Positions 24,557 through 37,568 are shown, numbered from the stretch's first letter. The stretch is DNA of 64,000 nt from Balaenoptera acutorostrata (GCF_949987535.1 NC_080074.1:26743268-26807267); one strand, 5' to 3'. The notes: a model not told the origin generated them from the sequence alone. A program made the numbers and translations.

Positions 24557-24704
24557 AGAAACCATTTTTGAAGGGCAAAAATCAACCTTTAGAACCTGAG
24601 AATCACAAATAAAACAATCTAGCCCTCCAGAGTCACATGAGCCACATGTAAACTGTCACTCGATGGACCCTGTGAGTCTCTTCAGCTACCACAGATGAGT
24701 GAAT

Positions 24705-24822
24705 ATGTAGAGTTGGCTCTCCAACCCTGTAAATGCAAAACCATTTAACATACGGGACTTGGGCATCATGAGGGGGGTGCCCTGGAACCATTCCTTACGA
24801 TGCCAAGGGATAGCCGTATATG
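24705..24822 (-). mobile_element. Tigger/MER2-like remnant
   Basis: Antisense fragment: 'acgggacttgggcatcatga', 'gccctggaaccattcc' and 'ccaagggatagccgta' match the terminal part of Tigger-group elements in reverse. Confidence 0.6.
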
Positions 24823-25404
24823 CCTGTCACACACTGGTGTCATCCACGTCTGTGGTGTTCTCAGTGAAGACCCTGTATGGGAAAAATCATTGCCCACATG
24901 GAATAGATTCGAAGCTGTGAGCATTAGGAAACTGAGTTCTCAATAGAAATGTTTCAGTAGGATTTGTCCCTTGAAGAGATGGTATTTTGGTTACATCATA
25001 TAAAAGTGATGTAACATTAGTATACATTATTTTTTACGGGATTTTCATTTGAAAACTTCTAATTATGACTTGGTAATTCCAGCTTAGGTCCACAACCTTT
25101 TTTAAAGAACTACCTTTTGAGACGTGGTCTTACTTCCTTGGGAAATTGGATTTAAAAGCCCTCTTTTCAGTAGGGAGTAAAAGTAATTACATAAACTAAA
25201 GTTAGTTTGAGTTACAAAAATGCTTACTATCCTGAATATTGAGGCCAGTTATTTTGCTATTATTATTAAAATCACAGGTCCTAAGAGGAAACAAAGAAGT
25301 ATGTTAAGTGAGCTAATGAAATTTTGTAGGTATTTGCTTTGAGGTTGCAGACTCAACCTCAAAGTAGGTTTAAAAAAATATGACAATACAAGGTGGGAAA
25401 AAAC

Positions 25405-25760
25405 CAAACTATATCAAAAAGAAAATATAAAACAAGAAGTATCTCTGGTCCCAGATTCCCAATCCTATTCCCCAGAGGTAATTACCATCCACAATTCCTA
25501 AGACATCCTTCTAGAAATTTCTCTACAAATAGAGTACACTTGTATCACATTTATATAAACCCCACCACTGCCCCTCTTTTAAAGCACAAATGAGTGTGTA
25601 CTATATATATATAGCTCTGTATCTTTCTTGCTTAACAATTTAGTTTGGACAGCTTCCCGTAGTAGCCAGTTGAGATCCACCCCTATTTTAGCGTCTGCAT
25701 TGTTTTCCATTGTAATAGTTTTTTAAGTGGCTCTCCATTAATGGATGTCTAAGCTGATTC
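25405..25760 (-). mobile_element. Old L1M-type fragment
   Basis: Antisense L1-like sequence, recognised by 'ccagaggtaattaccatcc' and 'tttagtttggacagcttccc'. Diverged. Confidence 0.55.
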
Positions 25761-25900
25761 CAGAATTAGAAACGTAATGGTGGTGGTAGTGGTGATGGTG
25801 GTGATAAAGGCAGACTGTCCTGTTAGAAGAAGCAAAGAAGAATAGGAGAAGGAGGCAAAAACATAAATATTTTCATCTTCATTTCTGTTCTTTAAATCTC

Positions 25901-25905
<5 letters not shown>

Positions 25906-25933
<28 letters not shown>
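25906..25933 (+). repeat. (T)28 homopolymer
   Basis: A 28-T run with no SINE or L1 body attached that I can recognise. Confidence 0.97.
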
Positions 25934-25936
<3 letters not shown>

Positions 25937-26629
25937 TGTTTTAATGTGTTTGGAGAACTGTATGGAAGCTGAAGAGAACGAGTTTTTTTTCTGCTTGCCT
26001 ATCCTTCCTTGTGATGGTCATAGTGCTGGAAGAGATTGTGATACTTCAGGATACGAGGGAAAGGAATGTGTTTACAATTTGTTGGCTAAAGAGCTCGGAG
26101 ATTCCAGTTCTCTTCTCTCCTACTTTAGTGCAAACAGTACCCTATTGTAACAGGAGTGTTTCTTATAACCTGATTAGCAAACCTTTCTTAAGATAATTAA
26201 TCTCTTTGGACCGTGGAGGACTTTCATTATACAGAACTTATTATTGCATTAATATTTCTCTAAAGGTGTTGGTTGCCTATCCAAACACCATTTTCCTTCC
26301 CTTTCTGCCTGGCTGGCAGAGCCAGTACAGTAGAGGCTGAAAATGTTAGATACTGCTTCCGCAGCCTCCCTTGCAGCTAGCGCATGGACGTATGACTGAG
26401 GCCCGGCCAGAGGGACCTAAGGAGAAATCTGCTGAGGAGTTTCTGGAAAATATTTTCCTTCCTAACAAAATATGAAAGAAGAGCAGTATTCTCATATATA
26501 GCCAGAAATTGTCTACATGTGATTCTTAAAACTGCAGTAGCTCACTTGCCTCCATGAGAGAACTTGCAAATGCCCTGAAGATAGTATAATGAAAAATTGG
26601 AAAGAGCTTGGATCTTTGATAACATTTTT

Positions 26630-27008
26630 TTTAATTAATTTATTTTAATTTATTTATTTTTGGCTGCGTTGGGTCTTCATTGCTGCATGCGGGCTTTCTC
26701 TAGTTGCTGTGCAAGGGCTTTCTCTAGTTGCGGCGAGCGGGGGCTACTCTTTGTTGCGGTGCGCGGGCTTCTCATTGCGGTGCCTTCTCCTGTTGTGGAG
26801 CACGGACTCTAGGTGCACAGACTTCAGTAGTTGTGGCCCACAGGCTCAGTAGTTGTGGCTCTCAAGCTGTAGAGTGCAGGCTCAGTAGTTGTGGTGCACA
26901 AAATTAGTTGCTCCACAGCATGTGGGATCTTCCCAGTCCAGAGCTCCAACCCGTACCCCCTGCACTGGCAGGTGGATTCTCAACCACTGTGCCACCAGGG
27001 AAGCCCCC
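26630..27008 (-). repeat. CHR-type SINE, long form
   Basis: This antisense copy has a repeated gggctttctctagttg motif at its 3' side and repeated 'cagtagttgtgg' units. A perfect target-site duplication tgataacattttt lies at 26617-26629 and 27009-27021. Confidence 0.93.
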
Positions 27009-27149
27009 TGATAACATTTTTAAGCCACCAAATCAGCCCTGTCCGCTGATCTTAGTTTGTGACATCATAAGTGCCCTTATTATTGAACGTCTTTTATCCA
27101 GTTACTGAAATTATCCTACCTGATGTGGAATTTTATCCATAGGAAATGC

Positions 27150-28135
27150 TATCAAAGTAGAGAACTCAGTTATAAGACAGTTGAGTACCTACTGTGTTCA
27201 AGAGGCAATGTGAGGCTGTGGGACTGCAAACAAGGGGGAAAAAGAATAAGGCAACTAATAATACGAGGCAGTAATGAATTTAGTGCAAGCAGAGGGACTC
27301 AGTAAGAGCAGCAGGGGTTCAGAGTAAGCACTGTGTACTAGATTGGAGGTGATAAGAAACACTTCTGTGTGGAAGAGGTTAAATTGAGTCAGACACTGAA
27401 GGAACCCCAAGGTTTTGGTAAGTAAAGAGTTGGGGATGGTATTCCAGGAAGCCTGAAGTTTTAGAAAGAACATAGGCTATGGAATCAGACCTGAGCTTGA
27501 GCTTAGGCTCATCACTCACTAGTTTGTGAACTTGTCAAAGTCTTTGATTTCTTTGATACTCATCGTGATAGACTAAACATATCTTGTAGGATTGGGGTGG
27601 GGATTAGAGACAAAATATGTCAAACATCTGTCATGCTGATGGGCACGTGGCAGGCACCAGGTAGATGGCGGAGGTGGAAGGGGTGGCTGGACTGCATGTT
27701 GGGGGGTGCGCATGAACAAAGGTAAAGTGAGTTAGTAGAAGTGATCTGGGCATGTTGTTCTTGATCTGGTCAGAGATCACTGGATCAGGTCATTTGGTCC
27801 AGGTAAGAAGGTGTGTGTACAAAATCTGGAGAGAGACAGGATTGGGTCAAGACATGGAAGACCTTGACTTTTCAACTAATGGAATTTGGACCTCATCCTA
27901 TAGACAACTGTGGTGACCATTGACGGGAGGGCAGCCTGGAGACAGTGAGATGAGTTAAGAGATGGTTACAGGAGTCCAGATGTGCAGTATAGAAGACCTG
28001 AACCGAGCAGGTATCAGATGTTGGAAAGAAAGGAAGGGTTAGGTGTTAGAACATCAAAAAAGAAAGAGAACTTAGTGATGTGTGAGCCAAGGGGGGAGGA
28101 AAGACTTAGCAGTGAGCCTCAGAAACCTGAATGCC
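27150..28135 (-). repeat. L2 fragment with a MIR inside
   Basis: Antisense L2: 'gagtacctactgtgttcaag', then 'ggaatttggacctcatccta' and 'gagatggttacaggagtcca'. A MIR-like piece (27475-27665, 'ggctatggaatcagacctga') lies within. Confidence 0.55.
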
Positions 28136-28139
28136 TGTC

Positions 28140-29940
28140 AGTTGTTCAGTGTGAAATTCAGAACTGACTTGGAACACTTCCAGATAATCATATCCTAGGT
28201 TGGGGCAAGAACATTTGGCAAGATTTATTGAAATTTTCGATGAAAGATGCTATATTAATGGTAAATAATGATAATGCCCAACTCTGCTTGTCATTTAATT
28301 CTTGCCTAATTATGTTTGTCACTTTCCCACTGTTTATATATAAAATTTGGTTTCTTTGAAGGATGTGATACTTAATAAAATAAACATACCCTTGCCTCTG
28401 ATTAGATATGATTGAACACTTTGAGTCAGCCCTGTAATATGAAGTATACGTTCAGTAATTGTTGACTGCATGTTAACCTAGTATGAAAAGCAGTTGAGCA
28501 AAATTTTCTCTGACACAGGTCCTTACAGATAAATTTACAGTGGCCTTATTAATAAAACATCAGTTAAATAAACATCTAAAGTAATGAATGACATCACAGG
28601 CATCATCAAGTATAGAAATCAAAGAAGTTTCAGTTCATCAAATGCAGAGTAACGTCTTGTGCTGAATGAGGTTTCATAGTGTTCTCAGTTGGTGAATCTT
28701 GAACAAATGGTTGTCTAACATTTTGGAATGCTGAATAAGGTAGATGGACTGAGTCAAATTAATCAAGTGTACCACACTGGAATATTAGTGGGTAGTTAGC
28801 AGCCCTTGGAGTCTTATTAATGCATCAGCTTTCCCAATGTAAGGCAAAAGAAAACCCCACCATTCATATATCTTAGGGAAGTAGGCACTCTTCCATTTGG
28901 GCACAAAGTTAATGTTTTCCAATGGTAATTCTGCACAAGGCAGTTCTGTAATAAGCTCAGAGCAGGTGTCCTGTCTGAGAGTTTTTGCAGTCTCGTTGGG
29001 AAGTTAGGGCACTAAGCCAGGTACAGGCCCATGATTTGTCTACAGTTCCCAGTAAAGAGAGAAAAAAAGCATCTGTCATTGAAGCTTTCCCAAACTACCT
29101 TCTATCCTTCACAGGCTTTTTTTTTTTTTTTCCCTTTTACAAATCTAATTTGGATTTTTAAATATTTTTCCTACAGAATTTGAGTCATAATAGACATACA
29201 GTGTAGATTAGGTGTACTGTGGTGCTTTCCTACAGTCAGAAGAATCTTGAGTTGTTTTCGGTAACTGTGGCTTACAGGGAGGAGAATATGATTTGCAGCA
29301 TGCATATGTTGAAGGATTTCTTTTTTCAATCCGTAAATAAAAGACAAAAAGAAGTGTATGCTTCAGGGCAGTCGTTTTATAATTCTTGCCTTTTCTTTCA
29401 TCCTAGGTAAAAATTTTGCCCTTTGTCATCTATCAGACCCTTCTAATAAAAAGCACCAGGCACTGTGATAATTAGTTTAACATTTCAGATGAGTAGAGAT
29501 GGAATAAATCATTAATCATGTATTTCTGAGGCAAAATGTCTGATTTTCCATCATGTGATGGATACTGTTATTTCAGGTGAGAATTCAGCTGTCCTTAACT
29601 TCACACGATTTTTTTAACAGTAGATCTGGTGACCTGATCCCTGCATCCCAGACAGAGACCCACTTAGTGTTGCTGTGCAGTGCAGTGTGAGTGTACAGGC
29701 ACATAATGATGAAGTCTCCCAAATTCATTAATAAATCCTTATGTGACTATGCACAGTACATGAACCAAGTCTGAAATCCCTATATGTACAGTATAGTCAT
29801 GGTTCTGTGTTTTTAAAAAATTAATAAGAATCTAAGCAGTGTCTATATTTAAGGGAGATTATGGGTGATTTTCCCCCTACTCATTTTGCTATTTCAACTT
29901 CTCTATTTCTCAATATTTTATCTTTATGATTAAAAAAATT
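28140..29940. other. Unique AT-rich intronic sequence
   Basis: No gene or confident repeat seen. Confidence 0.6.
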
Positions 29941-29944
29941 TCCC

Positions 29945-30450
29945 CTTGCCTGCATGATAAAGTGTCAAGTCTAGCATGGTTTACATAGAGCCTGCCACAG
30001 GCTGTCTGTATTCTTCAGAGTTTCATGCCTCCTCCCTTTAGAAATACTTGCCCTGTGCCACTTTTTTGCCCCAGCCCTCGATCAAACCCTGACTTAGGAT
30101 GACCCATTTAGCTCTAAATTCTAGATACCCGAAGAAGCTTTTAGTTTCCTAAATATTCTACTGTTTGCCTCTGTGGATACACTGTGTTCCTTGCTAGGCT
30201 CTCTTGGCTGATTTTTGAGCCTCCTCTTCTAAGGCCACGTCAAATATCATCTTCTTAGAAGGTGCCTCACTGAAGCCTTACTTATTTCCACTTCTTTGTT
30301 TCCTGTAGTCCATATTACATTTTTCTACAGTTGTATAGTTCTGTATGTCTCCCAGCCCAAGAACTCCTAGGCTAGAGTTTAGCATATTCATCTTTCTGAC
30401 TCCAGTACTTTTAGCATACTGCCTCACTCACAAAAAATGCCCAGAAAAAC
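29945..30450 (+). repeat. L2 fragment
   Basis: Sense L2: 'gataaagtgtcaagtctagc', 'aaggccacgtcaaatatcat' and 'aaggtgcctcactgaagcct'. Confidence 0.6.
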
Positions 30451-31039
30451 ATTTTTTAAGTGTCAGTTCTGTATCTTAGGGGGCCTGGCTTGGAACCTAA
30501 ATTAATCAGTTCCTTTAAGTGTCATAAAAACAATTTGGTCTAAGTCAGTGAGTAAGCCTTAGTTGTACTTTGTGTGCTTTTAGTTAAATTCAGCCTCTTT
30601 GAGAAACATTGGCTTTCTAAATAACTATTATTAAATGAACCAGGTCATTTTCAATCTGCGTCAACATGGTATTTAGGATTTTGCTGCCTTTTGCAGAATG
30701 TAAGATTAAATATTTTTGTGTCTAAATCTGATGTATTGAGTTACACCATAGATATTAGTGCCTTGCTAGAATACCATACAGATTTCTACTCTTTTTCTGT
30801 ATTTTATACATTTGCTCTTCTATATTCTGGTACTGAAGACAAATATTTATTAGAGTATCATGAAAATTTCCAAAACTTTAAATATGTTAAAGAGCTGACA
30901 AAATGCAATATGAATTGACACACCATTGAAATTAAAGTTCTTTTCCTGCTAGAATTGAACAATTCTGTATGTTAATCAACATGCATTTATTGAGTACTTA
31001 TATGTTATAGGTACTGTAAAGATAAAATAGTTTCGACAG

Positions 31040-31480
31040 CTCCTGAATTTTCATTTTCTATGATTTTTTTGTGTTTTATTTACTTTTTTTTTTAAACTAT
31101 TTTGTGGAATAACTTGTAGTAACATGCATACATCTTAAATGTGCAGTTGGATGATTTTTACCTGTGTTGCACCATGTATCTGTCCCCTGTGTCAGTGTTG
31201 TCCGCACCCAGCACTCCCTTGTGCCACCTTCTGGCAGATCATTCTCCCTTCCCCTGCTTCCCCACAAGTGTAACCAGTTCTGACCTCCCTATCCTTGGAA
31301 TCATAGAGCATGTCCTTTTGGGTATGTAGTTTCTTTCATTAAGAATGACATTATTGAGATTAACTTATGTTGTGTGTTAATAATTGTTCATTCTTTTTAC
31401 TTGCTGCATATTATTTTTAACTGCTTTTTGCTTCATTTTCATTTTGGTGAATAAGTTTCATTATACTGAAGTGTAAATAT
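31040..31480 (-). mobile_element. Old L1M-type fragment
   Basis: Antisense L1-like sequence (around 'ggaataacttgtagtaacat' and 'cttggaatcatagagcatgt'). Diverged. Confidence 0.55.
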
Positions 31481-32399
31481 TCAATGTGTGTTAATTGCTA
31501 CGTGCTGAGGGCTGCCAGCTTTACAGGCCTAGTAGCGATAAAACTGTCGAGAAGAAGAGCTGCAAAGGCTTAGAGGTTGCAGAGTTCAGCCACTTCATTT
31601 TCTCAAATGAGGGACCTAAGACTGGAGGGTTAACTAGACCCCAGGTCCCGTGTGGATCTAGACCAGGTTTCTTCCTGAGGTCAAGATGCTGTGTCACAAT
31701 TCAGACTTGGTCATATGGATGATCCCAGTTAACAGGAAAGCAGTCTTGGGAAGCTAGTAATTTAGAAATAAGTAATCAGCAAGACTTAATACATTGGCCC
31801 ATAAATGGTAAGAATTTCAGTTATCTGGAAATTTCTTTCATTCATCTATAATATTGTACTTCCCTCTTTGTGTCAGTTAAAATTGAGGTGTTACTGACTC
31901 TGTTTGTGGAACTTATTCTTTTATTAGAACCAGTGCTTAAAGGAGAAGGAAGGGGAACGTTTTAACCAGTGTGCATGTTTATTATGATGTTTTCAGTTTC
32001 AATGCATTGTCTTGAACTTTTGCCATTCCCAGATGTTGTTCTTTTAAAGCCTCAATGAAAACCACAAAGATGATTTTTAGGATGAGAAGTCTTAGGGTAA
32101 ATTCTGATTCTGTGATCTCCGTAAGTAAAAAAGTAGTCCTTAATCTTATACCTTTCTGCTAAGGTAGTAGTGATTCATAGAAAGTTCCATAGAAAGGATA
32201 TTAAAGAAGAGATTAGTGGACTCATAGCAATGGAAGATTAAATCCCTTACTGTAACATTCTTCAGAATATTAGAGCCTCCTTAAATGTAATCAGTAAACA
32301 TAGAAACAAGTGGCTTATCTTTTTTCTTAATTATAAAGCACTGTTTTTCAAACAATTGAAACCCATTAGTTGGTTATAAAATAGATTTAATGAATAGCA

Positions 32400-32600
32400 A
32401 CTATCATGTTATATTTTTAGATGGAAAGGCAGAAGGAAGAGTACAGCAAATACCCATCTGTGTTACCCAGATTCAACAAACATTTTCACATTTGCTTTGT
32501 GTCTGCGTGTGTGTATGTTACATACAGACATCAGGGCATATCTTTTCTGATATGTATCTAAAAATAAGGACTTTTTCTATATAATAAAATTAACATGCCT
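32400..32600 (-). mobile_element. Old L1M-type fragment
   Basis: A short, weak resemblance to antisense L1 3' sequence (cccatctgtgttacccagat). Confidence 0.35.
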
Positions 32601-32704
32601 AACAAAATTAATTGTAATTTCCTAATACGCAGTTGTCTAAAAAATGAGCTAACCAACCATGTTTTTTTAAAATACTGTTGCATGTATAAAGATAAGTGTT
32701 TCAT

Positions 32705-32775
32705 AAAACTTGTGTTTCAGTTATGTATGTGTGTATACATGTGCACATATGTATGTATGTAGTGGTACATATGTA
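32705..32775 (+). repeat. Degenerate TATG/TG-rich tract
   Basis: Alternating gtatg/catatg units form an AT-rich microsatellite-like stretch. Confidence 0.7.
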
Positions 32776-32899
32776 TTTCTTACTATGGGTCTCATTCAGA
32801 ATTGGGAATATACTGCTTTATAGCATAGGAAAGTTGGTTATAATAAGTATTTGCTACCCAGTGATACTGCTAGTTCTGTGCTGAGTATTGTGTGGTGTC

Positions 32900-34250
32900 T
32901 AAAAAATGAATACTTCTAGTAATCTAAAAAGCCAACAAGGAAGATAAAACAAGTAGGGACCCACTCAACAGTATAAATAAGAGCCAAAATGGATCAGGAA
33001 GGATAGGAAGTGACATGAGCCTCAAGAAAGAGATTTTGAAGGAATGGTAGGATTTGGATAAGACAGAGAGGCCTTGGAAATGTTGTGTCCAAAGGGAATG
33101 ATGTAACTACTGAGGTTAAAAAAAAAAAGTACAGAAATGTATTGTGTTCTACAGTGCTGGGATCTGTCTGGTGGAGGTTGGAAGAAAGGAGGAAGACACT
33201 GGAGAACTGGAATGGGAAAAATTACTCAGATTAAGTACCAACAGGAGGAAGAACCCAATTACTTTATTAAAAAGAAGAACCGTACATCTTGAGCATTTTG
33301 TAACATGATGTAAATGGAAGTTTAGAAGATGAGCGTAATGATTCGCTATGGACTAGATAGAAGAAGTAAAATGTTGAAAGCAATGAAACCCGATTAAACC
33401 ATTGCCCTTTGTATATGTGAGGTAGGGAGTTGGGGGCTGGATTCAGGTAGATGGACCCGGAAATAGCAAGGAAGTGTCAATCTAGAGAGAAATTGCTAGA
33501 CAAAGAAATAACAGAATTTGGTGGCAGCTTGAATAAGGGATGCAGGAGAGAGAACCTGGTAAAATTAGAGAATGAAGCCATTGATAGATAAGGTCATGGG
33601 ATTAACTATAGCCTGATTGGAAAAAAATCTCACACTTTATGTATAAAGACAAGCTTCCATGACATAATACTCTCAAGAAATAATTTAGGAGGCTTTTTAG
33701 AGAAAGTAGCAAGTTATGATCATTAGATAAGCTTTTCTAATACAATTTCCCCTTGTTTTGCTTAAAGACTTAGAGATAGGAAATGTTAGACATCTGTCTT
33801 TAGGGTCTTAATTTAGAGTTCTGGTTTTACTGAAAATAGCAACATAGAAGACTAATGACACTTATTTAAAAATTAAGGACCAGATATTGAGATTTAAAAT
33901 TTTAGTCATTAGAGGTACTGTCTCTTTTTAAAAGTTAGATTCAATCACTCGAATACTAGGTTGTCTGCTTTTGGGTTGGTGGGCATTTTTAAGAAGTATT
34001 AGCTTTGCTGTTGAGGTTCATTGAAACTTGATCCTTAAGGCGCTTCCTGGCGTGAGTGTGAGATCCTGCTCCTCTTTTCTCCTCCCCCTCTGCGGCAAGA
34101 TGCAGATGCACACACAAGCAGATTCCATGGGGTGGCAGTGCTCAGCTTCTACTGGAAGAGCTTAATCATGACAACAGCAGCACCATTGTTCTTGACTCTG
34201 GACTTTTCTGAAGTTCCCACCTATTGGGGGTGTGTTGTGTTTCATAAACG
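32900..34250. other. Unique intronic sequence
   Basis: No gene or confident repeat seen. A purine-rich stretch at 32900-33600 may be a very old repeat. Confidence 0.5.
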
Positions 34251-34251
34251 A

Positions 34252-34495
34252 TAGCTTACACTTACAGCACTTATTCTGTACAAGGCCCTGTTCCAAGCAC
34301 TTCATAAATATTAATTCATTTCATCCTCACAGTCACCCTGTGAAGTTGACACCTGCCCTCACTTCACAGATGAGGAAACTGAGTCATAGAGTAACTACTT
34401 GACCAGGGTGATACAATTAACATGGCAGAGCTGGGATTTGAACCTGCATAGTCTGGCTCTAAATCTGTGCTTTTAAACCACTAACTTAGGCTACC
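34252..34495 (-). repeat. MIR, well preserved
   Basis: Antisense MIR core: 'cttcacagatgaggaaactg' and 'gcagagctgggatttgaacc'. Confidence 0.8.
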
Positions 34496-35299
34496 ACTGT
34501 GCCACAGTTAAGCTCTGTTTAGGACACACGGCTTTGGAATCAGGGCTTTTCCTGTGAATCTGAGCTGGCTAGTTGCTGCAAGTATTGTGAGTGGCCCTAG
34601 AAGGCTGTTGCCTCTGTTTGGAAATACAGTCAACCCAAATACAGACTTGGATTCTAAGAAGGGTCATGGTATAGTGTTTATCTTAAAAATCACAATCCAC
34701 AATTCAATTCATTTCTTTCAGTTTCCTTCCTCCCAGATTACAAAACAATAAGTTCCTAGAGGACTATTGTCTCTCTGAAACATGACTCTTTGGCGCTTGT
34801 GAACTGCTGTAGCTGTGGGAGAAGGAAGCCTTCTCTTATCTGCATCCTGGTAGCAGAGCCTCTAATGATTACAGTATCCACTGGAGCTGTAGCCAGAAGA
34901 GGGAGTTGATGTGTAAACTGGCATGTTCCCCTGGCATTGAGAATCATTTTTAAAATGGTTAAAACAGAAGCAACCTACATTTTTTATTATACAAGATATC
35001 TTGGGATTTAAGCTAGTGTTTCGTCTTACTTATTAAATGTCAAATTTGGAATATCTCCAGTAATTGCCTTGTAGCACCAAGAACTGTCCAAAGCCGTCTG
35101 TTAGTATTCCTTCTCCCTTCTGGTTTCTCTACCATGCATACTTTTTACTTTGTAATATTTAACGGTAGCACAGTGATTTAAGTAAAGGAAATTTTAGGGG
35201 TTGTAAGGGTTATGGAAAACATGTTCATGTCTAGGAAGGGGTCTGGTATATGCAGTAGGCTCTCTCTCAGTAGAGGTTGGAAATATTATGAAAGCCCAG

Positions 35300-35480
35300 C
35301 CCTTCGAGCCAGGTGGAATCACAGCTCTTCTACATGCTAGCTTTATGACTTCAGATAAGTCCCTTACTTTTTCCATCTGGAAACGAGAATAATTGTTGTA
35401 ATCTCAGATTCTTAAAAGGAAAAATAAAATAATGTATGTGAAGCATTTAGAAAATTATACGATACTTAATAAGTCCTTAG
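35300..35480 (+). repeat. MIR fragment
   Basis: 'ctagctttatgacttcagat aagtcc' and 'gaaacgagaataattgttg' match the MIR core in sense orientation. Confidence 0.6.
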
Positions 35481-35677
35481 TAACTAGTAGCTTCTCTTTT
35501 TAAAATAAATTTGAACTATCTTGCCAAGATCCTGTCCTCTTTTGGACCATTCTTCTTGAGGCCTGCTTTTGGCCTTAAACAAGTCATTGCCTTCTTAGAC
35601 TTTAGAGGATAAAAGGGCTCCTTTATTTTTGTGTTCCTGTTCTATTGAATTGTGATTTCCTAAGGGACAAGGAGCTA

Positions 35678-35881
35678 TAATCGTCCCTTGGTATCCCTGG
35701 GGCACTGGTTCCAGGACCTGCCTTGAATACCAAAATCCTTGGATGCTCAAGTCCCGTAGTCGGCCCCAGCTTCCGCAGATTCAGCCACAGATTGTGTAGT
35801 GCCGTAGTATTGATTGAAAAAAAATCTGTGTGTAAGTGGACCTGTGCAATTCAAACCCATGTTGTTCAAGGATCATCTGTA
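35678..35881 (+). mobile_element. Tigger/MER2-like DNA transposon remnant
   Basis: Starts 'taatcgtcccttggtatcc' with 'ggttccaggacctgcc' and 'gatgctcaagtcccgtag', and ends 'gttgttcaaggatcatctgt'. These are the ends of nonautonomous Tigger-group elements. TA at the boundary is consistent. Confidence 0.75.
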
Positions 35882-36394
35882 CCCTTGACAATCTTGCTGG
35901 TGTATTGGATAAATTATTTTTTAAAGTTTTTCGTTTAATGCAATACAAGACTGCTTCCTTATATGCTACCACAAATAATGGATTGAGTTCAAACTCAATG
36001 GATGTGTTAGAAGGAGCAGGCACCTAGTTCTCTGCAACAGTTAGGATGGTAACCGCAGCGGAAATGTCACTTAGGAAGGGAGTACACCTGCATGTTCTGT
36101 ACATTGTGGGTCCTAGTATCTGTCGTTTGATAATTGGTTGCCTGTATTCTGCTTGGAGCAGCTAAGAGCCGTGAGACACATTAGTCTCCTGAATATTTGA
36201 TCTCTTGCATGAATCAAAGCCATTAATTAACAGTCCAAAGTCCAGTCTGTCTTGAAAGCAGTCCAGCACCACCTCAGCTGTAGGTTCTTCTTGATCTCTT
36301 TGCAAGCAGCTGAGATGATGTTAAACATGTGGGACAACTGGCTGCCCCAGTTGGCTGTGTCAACCATTGATTCACGCAACAGATAACAAGGTCC

Positions 36395-36720
36395 TTTTGA
36401 GGAAGGAGTGTGGGGCAGGACACAGGTGGCTTAGGAGACATTCCCTCCCCTCCAGGCTTCAAGACAGTGGGGGAACAAATGTTACACAAATGCTTACCAG
36501 ACCTAGAGAAGAAGTACTGTGAAAGGGGAACATGCAGATTTGGGGGAGAGTATAAAGGAAGCTGGGCATGGGAATGGGGGAGGCTTTGTGGAAGAGACAG
36601 TGTTTGGGTTGGTCCTTGGAAGGTACCTGGGGATGGAGGTATGGAAGGCCAGGGCGAGGAACTTAGCAGATACTTAACGTGGAGATTTAGGAAAGTGCGT
36701 GAAGCATTCAGGGGTTTATT
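36395..36720 (-). repeat. L2-like remnant
   Basis: The sequence resembles antisense L2 ('gaggctttgtggaagagaca', 'gttggtccttggaaggtacc'). Open reading frames on both strands here are chance frames in the relic. Confidence 0.4.
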
Positions 36721-36724
36721 GGAC

Positions 36725-36900
36725 TCATGGAATGCAGTGAAGGTTAAAAGCTTTAGAGCTTGGTACAAATCTTGGTTCTGTGTCTTACTAGCTGTAACCA
36801 TGACTTATTTGATGGCTCCTCACTTCCAAATCTATAAAGCGAAGCTAATGGCTCCTACTTCATGGAGCTGCGGGGATTAAAGGAGAGCGTGTATCACGCT
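36725..36900 (+). repeat. MIR fragment
   Basis: 'caaatcttggttctgtgtct' and 'ggagctgcggggattaaagg' match MIR. Confidence 0.6.
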
Positions 36901-37098
36901 GCATCGGTACTCTGGTGCTGGTGTGTAGATGTGCTCACAGTAGCACTGCGGATGAGTCTGCTGGTATAGGGTAAGACACACGACCCTGATCAAGAGCATT
37001 TTAAATTCTTCGCTAAGGATTTCACACTTTAGGGAACTTAAAAGATTTTTGAGAAGGAACAGGACATGGTCTGTTTTATCTTTTAAAAAGATAATTTT

Positions 37099-37197
37099 GT
37101 GCTCGCTTCGGCAGCACATATTGGAACGATAACAGAGAAGATTAGCATGGCCCCTGTGCCAGGATGATACGCAAATTCATGAAGCGTTCCGTATTTT
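37099..37197 (+). pseudogene. RNU6 pseudogene: U6 snRNA retrocopy, nearly full length
   Basis: The match runs from gtgctcgcttcggcagcac to the end gaagcgttccgtatttt. About 8 bases are deleted after gcagcacata, and a base is inserted in gataacagag. A 14-bp direct repeat aaaaagataatttt flanks it (37085-37098 and 37206-37219), with an A-rich tail. This is an L1-mobilised retrocopy. The deletion falls in the region that pairs with U4/spliceosomal partners, so I call it a pseudogene. Confidence 0.9.
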
Positions 37198-37315
37198 AAA
37201 AAAATAAAAAGATAATTTTATTCAGCCCAAAGAAGTCAGAGTTGTTATATTGATTGTCTCATTTGAAGGTCCAGCATGACTTCAAAGTAAGGTTGTTTTT
37301 CCATACTAATAAATA

Positions 37316-37339
<24 letters not shown>

Positions 37340-37347
<8 letters not shown>

Positions 37348-37568
37348 ATTGGAGTATAGTTGATTTACAATGTTGTGTTTCAGATGTACAGCAAAGTGAC
37401 TCAGTTGTACATGTACATATATCCACTCTTTTTTAGATTCTTTTCCCATATAGGCCATTACAGAGTGTTGAGTTCCCTGTACTCTACAGCAGGTTCTTTT
37501 TAGTTATCTATTTTGTATATAGTAGTGTGTATATGTCAGTCCCAATCTCCCAGTTTATCTCCCCATCC
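37340..37568 (-). mobile_element. L1 3' end carried in the SINE composite insertion
   Basis: The antisense L1 3' UTR starts just after a 24-T run (37316-37339) with ttggagtatagttgatttac and stays recognisable to about 37568. Then 42 bp of unrelated sequence precede the SINE tail. It is homologous to the L1 at 52158-52680. Confidence 0.85.

Noticed and set aside
36274..36880. Two long overlapping frames on opposite strands (175 and 156 codons)
   Set aside because: They lie over L2-like and MIR relics, have no recognised domain, and have no matching splice or promoter context.
37099..37197. A functional U6 snRNA gene
   Set aside because: It has an internal deletion, target duplications and an A-tail, and no recognisable upstream snRNA promoter.
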